DNA of 64,000 nucleotides from Ifrita kowaldi. Lineage: Eukaryota; Chordata; Aves; Passeriformes; Cinclosomatidae. Within the stretch, counting starts at the first letter, position 1. The number at the start of each line of letters is the position of its first letter. Both the position numbers and the translations under genes were made by a program. This document shows positions 12,170-24,762 of this stretch, piece after piece. The notes beneath the pieces are model-generated. The model was given only the letters and a program-made list of their open reading frames with translations, did no database searches and was not told where the DNA came from. The stretch lies in contig VZRS01007559.1 in assembly GCA_013398055.1 (NCBI GenBank), positions 167,946 to 231,945 on the forward strand, given 5' to 3'.

Positions 12170-12860
12170 TCTAAAGATTAAGTGGATTAAAAATGGGCAG
12201 TTTGTACCAGAGTCCTGTAGAGAATAATTTTTCGTCTTAATCCTTGCTGACATATTTATCTATGATGTGGAAAAAAATTGTAAAGACATCATTGATGTTT
12301 GTAGTTGAGGCAAAGATGGAGATTACTGAAGACAGGAAGTCATAGGCAGAGATAGCTCTGCATCACCTGGTTTAATGGGGTTATTTTAATATATTATTTA
12401 ATAAACTGGAGGATGAAGTCAGATGCACAGAAGCAAAAGCTGTGTGTCATACTTGCAGTGGTGGGTCAGCTCTGTAGATGAACATGGACTTCCAGAGCTG
12501 CCTTTGCAGAGCCATGGCCAAAATGAGGTATCGGTCCCATTTCAGGCACAGGGAATTAATTGCTGCTCCAGGGGAACTGAGAGCTGGGTCCCTCCATCAG
12601 GTGGGGAAAGTTTTGGAGAAGATGCACGAAGATGATTTAAAAGCCATGTCATCTGAGACAGAAAAGAGACACTTTCTTAATCCGAGACGAAAACAAAAAA
12701 TTGTCCAAGGTATCATAAATTGGACAAATTTAAGGTAGACACGAGGTGATACTGTTTAACCCCAAGAGTAATCCCTCAATTTATCAGATCTGAGGGATGT
12801 GGAGAGGATGACTAACACAGTCTAGAGAAAATGGGATGAGTGTGCAAGAGTTTGGGGATG
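12170..12860 (+). mobile_element. Ancient CR1-like LINE fossil (reverse transcriptase C-terminal part)
   Basis: A strongly decayed LINE in plus orientation. Landmarks in the expected order: tgacatatttatctatgatg near 12,249 (the region encoding the 'DIFINDLE' type segment before the RT active site), then ggagaagatgcacgaagatg near 12,617 (matching the 'VQRRATRMIKGL' part), then gacaaatttaaggtagacac near 12,722 ('LDKFRLEIR'), then gggatgtggagaggatgact near 12,794 ('RVVVDSPSLTIF'). It has many stops and indels. The match is to old amniote CR1/L3-like families rather than young avian CR1. The open frame at 12,478-12,738 is a relic of this RT, not a gene. Ends are approximate and the original 3' tail is not obvious. 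Confidence 0.6.
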
Positions 12861-15153
12861 GAACCACATGTTTTTATCAGTAGAAAGTGAAGGTCCTGTC
12901 ACCTGCAGCTCCCTGCACAGGAGCTCTCAGTGGAGGAGCATCATCCAGTGGGTTCTGTGTGGGAAGGAGTGGAAATGCTTTAAGCTGAAGTGTATGTTGT
13001 AAATCAGAAACAAGAAAGGTGAAACAGTTAGTGAGCTGTGCAGTGGCAAGCAGGAGAAAAGTGCTGCAGGGAGATTTTCTGCCATTTTCTGAGTTTTTTT
13101 GAAGGAGAACCTTAATGCCTTAAGAAAAAAGAAGCAAGCAAAAGCCTACAGAAATCACATGTATTCTAAGTAGTGCCAATTCCTGGATGTGAGGAAAAAA
13201 CCCCACTGAGTTTCAGAATTTAACAATTAAAAAACTGAGCAGCCAAGGCATTTATGTTGTTTCTGTTGCCTACTGTACCTAACTTTGGGAAGCTTTGTGA
13301 TTATTCCCAAAAAATGTTTAATATTCAGAAATCACATGTTTGGCTGGTCTTTCACACTGAATTGCAGCAGCTGCACACAACCTACTGTGCCAGTGCTGGG
13401 ATTACTTAATTGTGGAAAGCAACTGAATTCAGCTGCCCAGAGACTGGGGCAAGGAAATCTCCATTACAGCATCTTCAAATTTGCAGAGCTAAGAAAACAC
13501 AATGGGAACAGATGAGCAGGATTCCCACAGCCAGTCCCTCCCCTGGGGTCCACAGCAGCATGGGTGGTTTGGCATGTGAGTGAGATTATTATTTTTATTA
13601 TTGCTTTAAAGCTGATATTAAATTAAAGATTGCACAGGGGCTTCTGCCAACCAAAACAAAAACATTTACAATCCAAGTGGGGCCCTTCAGGGGTGCATCA
13701 GAAATGAAAGTTTCCAAAATTATTCAAGTATACATGAAACAGCTGGAACTGCTTTGGGTTATGTTCTTGGTGTTTTGAGGTAATGCTATGAAAATCAAAT
13801 ATGTTTATTAGTTTCATAAGCTTTGTGCAAAAGTTTCATTAGGACCACTTAATAAGCAGTCTACATTTGGAGATCTGTCCTTTTGTAAATGGTATTTCTC
13901 ACAGTTTTAATGTCTCTGACGTATATCACTGTAACCAAGTCTGAAATTAGAGATGGAATCTTCTCCTGAAAATTAAACCCCAATTAATTTCAACTGGAAG
14001 GAAACAAGTACTTCAGAGAACTGTATTTGGAGAATGAAGTGTTTATTATTGTTTGAAAGCTTGGGGATATCCTGCTTGAAAGAAGTCAAGAGTTCACTGG
14101 CACCCACCCGCTTTCCATTCCCTCCCTCACACTGGGGAGTTTGATCTTGTTTTGTTGGGTTTTTTTTGATGCAGTCTTGTAAAGGTATTTTTGCAAAGCA
14201 AAAGGAGTCCTCAGTATTTTTACTTATGAAATGCAATAGCGATATAAAAAGCAATGTGAGCATGGCAGGTAGGTGTAACCTCTGGATCTTTTGTAGAGAA
14301 GAAATAGGCTGGATTGCATTAGACCTTGCTTCAGACAGCTCTGTATCTAATTAGGAAAATAAAACCCCAAAGTAGATACACCAGAAAATCAGCATAAAGA
14401 TTTTCAGGGGAAGGGCCATAAAGTTTGGAGTTAACATTTTCGAAGGCTGCTCAGGACCCAGCATTCACTGCAAGTCTCTACAGCACAGGCAAAGATGATT
14501 TTTCACTTTGTGGAGGCAAATGCCATCCACTCATTTCCTGAAAGCACCTTTTGTAGGTACATTTTAAATAATTGGAAAGCAAGAAACACAGTTTTTCTCT
14601 TTTTATGGGTTGCCTAAAATACCTCTCGTGAGCTATTTCTTGTTGTCTTGAGGGAGGAGGCAGCGCAGGGGTTGCCATGGCGATGCGATTTCGGTTCCAT
14701 CACCAGTCAATACAGCAGTGCTGTGTTACACGCTTGGCCCATCTGTTCCCCTCGGTGGAGACCCCATTCAGCTGGAGGTTTCTTTTGTATTCACAAAGTG
14801 GGGTAATAAGTGACCTTTTATGATAGGTGGAATCCCTGCGTGGGTGGAAAATAACTTCTTTCAGATGCGGATGCTCTCTTTATAACGAGGGGAGGAAAAT
14901 AGGCTTATTTTAAATTTCAAAATCAAATTACCAAAAGCTTTTCTGATATAATATTTTTTCAGGACTAACCCATTGGTCCAGTTCAGAATTCCGAAGTGCC
15001 CATTTGAGCCCAGTGCTTGAATGGGCAAGTATGTTCTGTATCACAGCACTGGTTTCACTGCCTTACTTTTAACTAAAGCTATTTTAAAGAATGTCAAGTC
15101 ATGAGGTTTTTTTTTTAAATTTTACTTGCTGGTGGTGCTTGTAACTTAAAACC
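12861..15153. other. Intergenic, nothing firm recognised
   Basis: No gene seen. An RFX/X-box-like palindromic motif (gttgccatggcgat) lies at 14,671-14,684 in a locally GC-rich patch. Otherwise unique AT-rich DNA. Confidence 0.55.
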
Positions 15154-15169
15154 AAAAAAAAAAAAAAAN
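15154..15169. other. Poly(A) run ending in an assembly N
   Basis: Fifteen A residues are followed by a single N at 15,169 and then TTTT. The N marks an unresolved base or join at a homopolymer. The length of this tract should not be trusted. Confidence 0.9.
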
Positions 15170-15204
15170 TTTTCCCACCAATTAAAACCCAAACAGTAGC
15201 ACCA

Positions 15205-15335
15205 TTCATCGTTCCTGCTGTTCCTCGAGGCTGTAGCTGGAGAAGGTGAGACGGGGATGGAGGCATTCCGGGACGGCCGGCGTGCTCGGCCCTCCCTGGC
15301 TGGAGGGAAAATCAATCACGGTTTGCCGGGGTTGT
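15205..15335. promoter_or_regulatory. Small CpG-rich patch
   Basis: Around ten CpG dinucleotides within about 130 bases (for example gggacggccggcgtgctcgg), in a window otherwise nearly devoid of CpG. It could be a minor CpG island or unmethylated regulatory element, or the start of a non-coding transcript. It is too short for a classic promoter island, and I see no coding exon next to it. Confidence 0.3.
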
Positions 15336-18216
15336 GTAACCCTGACCCTGTGTTCATCCCAGTTATTGCCTTTTGGGGAAAGACTTGTTTTCCTCTCTGC
15401 TAAAAAGTCCCATACTCTTTGCCTAATTTCCCAGAAAGGGAATCAATGTGTAGAGGGTTTTTTTTTCCTCCCTGCATTTGATACCATCGTATGGTAAATA
15501 TTAAGTTTCTTTGTTTTTCTGCTTCAGAAAAAAACCGTGCTTTATTTTCTTAAACTTAGATTAGTAAGAGTCTGCATGGTAGCGGCGCCATGGCAGACAT
15601 GCTCCAAACAACTGGCAAAGTATGGATCAAAAAAGATCTGAATTCAGGCAGACCTTAAAAACATTAAGTGTAAAATACAGAAAAGTATATCTTTTTAAAA
15701 ACCATTTGACTTGATGCAGGTGAAGGAAGAAACCAAAATTCCCCTGGCATTTCTCCATGTTTCAGTATCTTGCCTCTTTGTTTTATGGCTGAAGAGGAGA
15801 TTGAACCTGAGTTTCCTGGATACTGCTGGGTTGCAGCACTGAGGAGAGCAAGCAAGCCCTGTCTTCTGTAGGCTTGGGTTTGGACCACGGTGACAACTTC
15901 CCAGCAGAGGATGAGCTGGTTGCCCCTGTCAGCGTGATCTGTAGTGTTCCCATGTCACTGGACTTGCTCTTCCATCTGGGTGCAGATCCCTTTGGGGTCA
16001 GTGGGGGTGGCCACTGATGTTCTGCTGCATTAGTATTGACCCACACAGGGCTCGGGACCTCATTGAGGAGGGTCTTGGTCAAGAGCTACGTGGGGATGAG
16101 ATTGAACAGGAATGGCTGTTATTTGTTACAAAGCCTTAATCAGGAATCCTAAGAACTACCTCCGTTTTTAATTTTCTGATTTCTAATAACAGAATCTGCA
16201 TAAATGGAGCGTTATTGTACGGCATCCTTACTCATCTAATTGAGCCTCCTGCTCGGAAAAGGTAATTAAATACAGGCTGTGTAGCTGTAATTAATGAGTA
16301 AGGGTGGGATGTCATCGGCTGCGGATCCATAACCAGTTGTGTCTGTTGTTTCCCAGTGCAGGCACTGGGCTCCATGTGGAGCTGCCCAGAGGTGCTGCAC
16401 CCTGCTCACTGTCCTACCTTGTGTCCAGCCTGGGTGTGCAGGTGTTTCAGCTCCATCATTAGATGAGGGGTTTAGTGCAGGGCAGATGTGCTCATGACTT
16501 TGGTTTTACCTGTCTGAGCTTTACATCTCACAGGGTGGAGATTCATGGAAGCCCCATATAACTTAGTTCCTTCAGAGATTTTTTAAAATACGTGTTTGAC
16601 CTAAGTTACCAAAACCTTAACTTAGGAAGAATGCACTAAGCCATTTTACGCTTTTTGTTAATTCATTTGGAAGTGAATAAACCCCCTGTTTTTTTAGTTG
16701 GATGTGTAGTACTTTTTGTTAGTACCTCCTTAGTTTTATCCCAGGTTAAGCAAGACTTGGCTAGAAAAGTTTGAAGTTGATTCATCTTCTAATTTAATAT
16801 TTGGTACTTAATTTTTGTTGAAAAGATACATTGCCTGTGCAAATCTTGAGTTGTCTAAATTCTTCTAACAAACTGGTTAAGTAATGACTGTTAATTTTAC
16901 ACTAAGGAACAGTGTTTCTTATTTTGTATTTTTAATCTTTTAAAAACAAACATGAGTGGACAAGTGCATCCCCTTATGTTAAGAGAGAAATGAAACTTGG
17001 TTTGTGTTTACTGCAGTCCTCACTCTGAGCTGTATCGTGGCAGGACCTTCACTTTTTGTTACTGGTGTAGAATCTCCTCATTGAAATGGGTTTAATATTA
17101 CAGTTTCTGAGACAATAATGGACTGTTGGTCACTGAAGAGGAGATTTTTAAAAAACCATCTCAGCTCTGGATGGATGGTGATAACTTCCAGTGATGTCTG
17201 TTGGTCTTCAACCTAATTTCCATTCAGTAGCCGAATCCATGCTAGTATCCTAGATATTCAAAAGAAAGGACCTTTTTCTGTAGCACTATCAAACCTGGTT
17301 ATATGGGGCTTATTATTGTTTTTTAATTACGTTGCAGTAAAAATTCCCAATTATTATAAAGAAATTCTGAACAGTCAAGAGGCGTTTCGCGTCTCACAGT
17401 TCTTTTCTATTAAATGAAGTTCTGATTCTCTTAGCTTTTTTTGAAATTGATCCTGTTCAGTTTGTCTGTGCTTGTATCCAGGGCCCACCCAGAATAAAAC
17501 TCTACTGTGCAGTACAGTAGTGTTTGGTTTTTTTGACAGCTTGCCAGGAAAAGATTTTCTGTTTGTTCTCTTACAATTTTAAAGTTACACTTGTCACTCT
17601 CTGTGGGCATTGGGAACTAGCAGCAGCTAAATGCCAACCAAAAATACTCCTGCAGGCACTCAGGCACTTGATTTCTCTCTCTTTCTTTAAATGCCATTAT
17701 TTCCTTGTAGTTGCAAGGAAAATGAGGCAGTGCAGGGAGTGGGGGCATTTTCAGGAGGAAGCCAGCTGTGGAGTTACACTACAAAGCTTCAGCCTGTACA
17801 ACACGCAGTGCTACAGTGAACTGGACCCCTAATACAAGATACTTCAGTTGTGTTAATAAAAAGCACAGGTACCACACAGGGAAATACTGTATTTTTTAAG
17901 ACAGGTGATTCAGTGTGATTAAACGTGGACTTAAATTGCTGAATAAGGATGAACTGTAGGAGTGAACCATTTGGGCATCCTTTTGAGTGTATTTTCCACC
18001 ACCCCTTGTAGCTGGTGTGCAGTTACCTGTTCCAGGTGTTGCTTCCACTCCTGATGTGACAGCAATGCCTGGAAGCAATGCCTGTTTGGACTTTGTCATT
18101 CCCAGGAGTGCTAACAAATACTAATTGACATTATTATTTAATGGTTGAGCAGATAATAGTGCATTATTGAAACTTACTTAAACCCCATTAATTGTCTAAT
18201 TTTGTGTGTTGCTCTG
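15336..18216. other. Intergenic with one candidate conserved block
   Basis: No gene or repeat recognised. The block at 16,160-16,335 has several homeodomain core sites and CpGs and is listed as a finding. The remaining sequence is unremarkable. Confidence 0.55.
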
Positions 18217-18375
18217 AGGTGGGGGTCGGTCTCTTTTCCCAAGTAACAAGAGGATGTACAAGAGGAAATGGCCTCAGGTTGTGCCAGGGGAGGTTGATTA
18301 GATACTGGAGGTTGATTGGATATTAGGAAAAATTGCCTCACTTGGAAGGGTGCTACAGTGGTGGCATTTGGCAAA
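18217..18375 (+). mobile_element. CR1 LINE 3' fragment
   Basis: Plus-oriented CR1 ORF2 end: ctcttttcccaagtaacaag, then aagaggaaatggcctcaggt, then ggatattaggaaaaattgcc. These follow the well-known avian CR1 order (gene product region 'DRTRGNGLK...RLDIRKNF'). It is 5'-truncated, lacks the usual 3' octamer tail, and carries an internal 18-bp near-perfect tandem duplication (18,289-18,306 and 18,307-18,324). Confidence 0.85.
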
Positions 18376-20060
18376 CATTTTGGACTGGTTGCCAGTGTTT
18401 GATTTAATACTATTGATTTCCAGCTTGTTTCTCTTTAAGAAGCGATAATTTGTTCAAAACATAAACCTGTTTTTTCTGTCTTATGCCTGGGGATTCCAAA
18501 CCATCCCTGACTGCAGCTCAAGAGCTTTTTGCCAATGACTTCTTTGTTTTCTTTGTAGAAAAATTCGTAGATGTTAAAATTGCTTCAGCAAAAATCAATT
18601 TCAATTAGTCTCTGCTTTGTTACCCATTAGCACTTTCAGGGAAGAGGTTCAGCAAGAGAAACTGGAGGTTTTTACATTTGTCACAGGATATTGGTAGAGA
18701 CGTTTTTGATGGCCTCATCCGGAGGATGGAGATGGGAAAACAAACAAGACTTTTCATAAACCTGAATTCTGTCCAGAGAATCTTGTATGTTTTATATTTA
18801 TCTGTTCACACGAAGAGGGAAATCACCCAGCCTGGGTTCTGTGTGGAGAAAGCACATGGAAGATATTTTTCAGCTAAGTTTGTGACTTCTTATTTCAGCT
18901 CAGATGAACTCGGCGATCTGCTGAGAGCAGGACAGTGGAGATCACAAAACTATTTCTGGATGGCAGTACAGAGTTTGATTCAATTTGAAAATAAGGTTGT
19001 TGAATGGCATTACTACAGCACTTACAGAGTTTATAAAAAATGAATTATAGATCAGATGGGGGATTATATTTGGAAAAGTGCACTTCTGTCTTGTGTGCTA
19101 TGGCAGTAAATACTTCATGAATGCAAGGATTTCAAATTAAATGTCTGGTAATAGAAATGTATTTCTGTAATGCCAATTCCTGCCATTGAATTTTAAGTGA
19201 GAGACTTCCAAAAGCCTTCTTGTTCTACGCACTGCTAAGTAAAAGTAGCCTTTGTTAAGCAAGGAGACTCTTAAATAAGCCCCTAAGACATTGCAAGTCC
19301 TTTGTCAACCATGCTCCTTTCCATATTACAGATGGATTTTTTTACAGTTAGTTATCCTAGAATTTTACCAATGGCAGGGGTATGTTTATGAATTGCTAGA
19401 TTTCATAGAACTTTCAAAAAATTTATTTTAACAAGGCTCTGGATTTTGCATACTTCTCTCCAGGTAGAAAATCAGCAGTTTTTACTTGCAATTTTGCCTG
19501 AATTTTCTGCCAGCCATTTCAGCTGAAAACCTGAAGGGTGAGTCACAGGGTAATAAATTTGTCTGGCTGGTGGGGACCCCACCTTTTGTGGTAAAGCAAG
19601 CCCAGATGCAGCTGAAGTTTGCAGAAAGTCTGAATGCAGACCAGAGTTTGACTTATCTAGCAGGAGATCTCCACAGCCCAAGAAAACACCTTGCCAGGTA
19701 ACTGGTGTTGCCAGCAGCACAGGAAAGTTCCTGGGTATCTCCACGTGGTATTTTTATGGGGTATTTCACAGCTCCCACAAACACACCGAGCTGGTTTTAA
19801 ATTAACAGCTCAAATGCCTCAGCCCTTGCAGGGGCAGCGCTGAGCTGAGTCTGAAGGAGCTGTGTCTGCACTAACCCAGCTTCTTGGGTGGCTTGTGCAG
19901 CTCCTGCTGCCCTGGCACTGCTCTTACACCTCCCCAGGTGTGGCCCACAGACTGAGGAGAGGATGTATTCTTTCTTGATTTATGATGCCAGCATCCTGTT
20001 AACATCAGCAGGTCAGTTGGTCCTGTGAAATGAGCACCATGGGCAAAAGAAAAAGGTACT
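18376..20060. other. Intergenic, no supported gene
   Basis: Contains a 121-codon open frame at 18,678-19,043 that resembles no family and whose length is within chance expectation for the window. No repeats recognised. Confidence 0.55.
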
Positions 20061-20154
20061 GAACTTTTATATACATATATGTTTTATATATGCATCTAAG
20101 TGCACACACACGTATAAAAATAAATATATATGAGTATATATAACCTTTTTTTTA

Positions 20155-20213
<59 letters not shown>

Positions 20214-20215
20214 AA
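20061..20215. repeat. Compound microsatellite (TA-rich, AC17, AT10)
   Basis: AT-rich flank, then an uninterrupted AC array (about 20,159-20,192, 17 units) directly followed by an AT array (about 20,193-20,212). A likely highly polymorphic locus. The alternating purine-pyrimidine sequence can adopt Z-DNA or cruciform forms. Confidence 0.95.
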
Positions 20216-23200
20216 TACAGCCAGTTTAGTATAGGAAACAAATTATCCTGCCCCCAGAGCATGGCTTATTACAAATAAAATAGTCCTCTGCAGCTCTGCA
20301 GCTGAATTGCTGCTCTGATTGTAGCGTGATGTGGAAGCTAAACTTTGATTAATCAATGTTTTTATTTAGTCACCTGTACAGTACGATGAGGTTGTGTCAT
20401 GCCAAATTTTAAAGGTGGGAACTGCAGTTACCTGAGTTACCTCTCTATCAAGAGATTTTTTTTTCCATTATATTGAAAGTGCTCTTGTTCCAAGTCACCT
20501 AATTTAAAGGAATAGTCATGCAATTAGTCATCTAATTGAAAGAAGTATCAGCTCAGATAATAAGAAAAACCTGCTTTTCGTTTGGCAGAGTTTATAGTTA
20601 ATATTGGCAAGTTTTCCTGATTTCATTGTTTTTTCTGCTGAAATATTAGACCTGAGTGGGGAGTCGATAGCAGCAGAATATCTGAGCAGCCCCAAGGGGC
20701 TGAGTGGAGCAGTTCCAGATGCTGAAAAAAATTTTATATTTTCTTGTATTTTGTGAGAGACCAGTTGCAGTACTGTTATTCTTTCATGAATTTTAGGAAA
20801 ACTTGTTTTATAACTAGGATTTGCTTATGTGGAATCTCTGCTTCTGCACCTTGAATGAAGGTGGGTTAGGGGAAGGGTTTCTTTGCTCAAAAAAAAGTAA
20901 TTTAAAAACTTTAGTAAAAGGAGGAGAAGTCTCATCTTTAAGACCTTTTTGAATCTTCATAATCTTCAAGTATGAATTTCACATAAGTTATCTTGTTATA
21001 TCTGATATTACTCTGTGTCACATTTAATTCCTGACCAGATTCCTCATACCCATACCTGCTGCTTTCCTTCCAAATCCCTGGACAGTAATCTGTTTTATGT
21101 GTACCGCCCTCCTCACTCATCACAGCTCTGGCAGGTAGAGTTAAGATGCCTCAGAAGGATGCAGGAGGAGTGAAGAACAGCAGGTTCTCCCCAGCTGTCC
21201 TTGCACCTCTTACTGCCATGGGACCCGTGTGTTCCTCTGGGGCACCACAGCTGAGTTAGGCTGGGCAAAGCTTTTTCTGCTGAGATTCTCCTTTCTTGTG
21301 GGGTGCTGGCACCTTTTTCACTGGTTGTCTCTGACAAATACTTGGGCATTCCTGTTCTCCCACAAGTACTTGCCAGTTCTGTGTGTTGTAGCTAATTTAG
21401 GCATTATCCTATATTATATATTATTATAGGTAACTCCTCAGGAATTTGGGTCGATGCAAATATAATTTTTCTTTGCTGGCCAGGAACAAATTTTTAAAAT
21501 TATTTTTATAAAAAATATATGTATTAAATTGCTATTTCCAAATGCAAACTCAAATTTTAACTCAGGATGACAACACATTTCTGGACACCTGGATGCTGCT
21601 TACTTGGTGGTAAGGCAGAGGGCAGTGCCGGTTAAAGTTGTTGCACATTCCCCAGCAGAAACAAGCAGGAATAACCTGTGCAGAAGTGCTGTGGGAAGCA
21701 AGGAAAATGCAGGAGCCAGTGGGATGCCCTGTTCTGGGCTGGCTGATGCCGTGGATTTCTCTCTGGCTACGGCACTGTCCCTGTGCATAGGGCTGTAGGT
21801 CAGACACGCTTCCTTATCTTGTCCGCTGGTTAAACCAAGACCTTGACTGGCTCACTGGGTTGCTCACAGAGGTGGAAATCAGGTACAAGCATTTTAAAAA
21901 TCTGTAATTAACATTTTTGACACCTATAACCTCTGAAATCTGGCTAATCAGGATCCCATCTGGTTTATTAGCTGCTTCTTGCCTTTTTATTTAGGTTTCC
22001 AGCTCTGGCATGTGAGCTGGAGCCTCTCTGATTAACCATCCTGGATGCTAACTTTGGGGGTTTAATTATCTTCCTAAAAGCCAGCATGTTGTTACCTTTT
22101 TAGAAACACATGCTCAGTTCTTACGCAGATGTTGTTCTTAAAATCTATTTTTGTAAACATCTTTTTTTTCTGGGCCAAGAGGTTTCTGATAGCTATATAT
22201 AGCTCTGTGTGATTTCCTGGGGGGGCAGCAGCAGTAAATCAAGCCCCATCAGTCAGGTATGCATCCCTCCTGCAGCTCCCAATTCTCACGAGAAAGTTGA
22301 AAGAATCATGAATTAAATTACACTTAATTGGTAATGAATTTAAATTCATTCAGTTTGCTTCAATTTCTTCTGCTGCTTGTAAAGTAATTTTAAATGAAAG
22401 ATGCAGATACTTGCAGAGATCACGATGTCTCAGAAAACACTAAAATAGGGATATTGAATGATGCATTTAACTGATGATTCAAAAATTTGATGTAATCCTG
22501 TGGAATGGGTGGAAGTACTTACATTTTCTCCATCCGTGACTTACAAAGCCATGATTCTGTTGTTTTTACATCTTGGTGTTTCACACACACAGGTCAGCAG
22601 ATTGTAATTATTCCTACCTGGTTGTGGCTTAATAGCTTTTTTTTTTCTTTTGGAGATGTATTGCTTCTTACTGCTGCTCAGGAAAACTTTGACAAAAACT
22701 ACTAATTTCTCCTTCTTGTTTCCTAAATGTTTTTGTTAATTGTCTATGCTAAGGTGTTGGTTTTCTCTAATGAATGTGTGAGTGTTATCAAGTGATATAA
22801 TGGGATTTTGTAGGTGATAGCCATAATATATCTATATACCATGCAGGGCACTTAGGCATCTGCAAATTCCAGCTGTGTAAGAAGAGCCTGGGGGTGAATC
22901 TTACAGGTATAAGAATTTCACATCTGCAGAAATTTTCTTTCCTGCATGAACAATTGAAGGGAAGCTCCAGAAGCAAAAGACTCCACATACAACTCTGAGA
23001 AATGGGTTGGGTGTTTTGGGCACAGTGTGTATGTGTTGTGAATTAATCCCTGGCCGCTCTTTACGGATCCATGCAAGTTGTGTGCTCCTCCAAAGTAAGG
23101 GAACTTTCTGAAGGTGAAGCTTTAAAAATGTGTGTCAGCCAGACACCAAGTGCTGCAGTGAAGATGTTCTGGGGTATTTGGAGAGCTGCTCTTGTCATGG

Positions 23201-24762
23201 TCCTGACTGGAGATCCTGAAAGGAAAGTGAATGCATACCAGTCCTGTCTCCTGTTTGAAGTGTTGGGGTTTTTTTCATTGGTTGCTTTCTACTTACCTGA
23301 GGTGGACCCATGACCTTTTGCAGAGAAGGGAAGCTGACTGAGCACTTTTAACTCACACTTTGCAATACTTGGAAGTCGTATTTTTATGGTTTTATGCTCC
23401 TCTTTCTTCTAGAGTTTTAATTTTTAAATCCATATTTGTTTTTATTTTCAGTCACATAAAATTCACTAGTTAATATAGTGAAAGTTTAAAGGTTTGAAGC
23501 TTTTAATCCTGAGTTAATGAAATACTTAAGAATTTTTTTAAACCAAGCAAAACACAAAGCTGAGCCTGGCCCCTTCCCATCAGCTGTGCTGTCTGTTAGC
23601 TTCTTTAGGATCCAGCTGAAATGGAACAGGGAAATCAATAATTTCTGTTTAATAATTTGTTAGTGATAATGCAGCTGCTGGACTGTGAAAGCTCCTATCA
23701 GCCTTTTTGCTTTGCTGGAACTGTATAGCTTATGTGCCACAGGTAACTCCTGAGTGACTTATCTGTCGAGATCTGCTGCTTATTTTGTATTTGATGGCCA
23801 GAATCAAAGAGAAAGCTTTGGATAAAGGATGAGGTGACAGATGCAGAGATGTGGCAAGAGTTCATCACCTCCTGCATTATGTTATTTTATCACACAGTTA
23901 ACAAATAGTGGTACAAAGTATTCACATATTTAGAAAAAAACAAACCATCCAAGTGGCCTTGCAGCTGGATAAACAGTGCAGAGCTCCTGCAGCTAGTGAA
24001 TCAAGTTAATTTGGGCTTTTTAAAATATACCTGGAGACTTTGTGTAGTTCAGCATCAGCACCTGCAAGCGGGTGGTGCTAAATGGGGTTTATGTGCTTTT
24101 GGAGTGAGGTTTGGAAGAGGGTTTTGATTTTCTGTGATGTTATTCCTGGAAGTTTCTGATATAAAAGCCTTTTTGACATAGTGCTTTGCCAGCAGCCTGT
24201 GAAGCAGTGATCAGCTTCCCTGGGAAGGGGTGATTCCAGAGCTCTCTTGGCTGTGCTGTGTCCGTGGTTGTACAAACTGAGATTCTTGTTCGCATTCTTG
24301 GTTGAAGTCTCTAAAATATGGTTTGGACTTCCCCTTGCAAGGCTGTTCTTCTAAATGAGCTGTTCCAGGGAGGACCTTCAGGCTCACAGACATCATGTGC
24401 ACCCTGAGAACTTCCCAGACATTCCTGGTACATGGATGACATGACTGGAGAATGGAAGGAATCAGTGAAGTACTCAGGAGTGGGGAAAGGAACATTTTCT
24501 GAGGAAAATTTCCAAATACCTTTCTAAAGGAGAGTAAAGTTTTTCACAGATGTTAACACTGGCTTCAGGGGATTCCTGGGGATATGCTTTCACCTTGTGG
24601 AAAGAACATACCTGGGTAGCAAAGTAAGCCAGTATATTTATTAAATGCAGAAAATGAATGTCGGTGCTCAATTAAAGTTGAGAAGTGAAACAGGTAAAAA
24701 CTTGGGACATCTAATGTTACATTACCTTGACTAGTTAGTGTTTATTTACAAGTAAATGTTGT
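20216..24762. other. Intergenic with AT-rich candidate regulatory sequence
   Basis: No supported gene or interspersed repeat. A cluster of TAAT sites and a perfect 18-bp palindrome occur at 22,306-22,350. Open frames at 21,113-21,807 overlap on both strands and have no family resemblance. Confidence 0.55.

Noticed and set aside
14671..14684. RFX/X-box-like motif gttgccatggcgat
   Set aside because: A single short motif with no adjacent transcription start or gene to regulate.
18678..19043. 121-codon open frame, part of it bounded by an AG (ttcttatttcag) and a gttgtt donor-like site
   Set aside because: No family resemblance. One or two frames of this length are expected by chance in 64 kb of six-frame AT-rich sequence, and the donor is weak.
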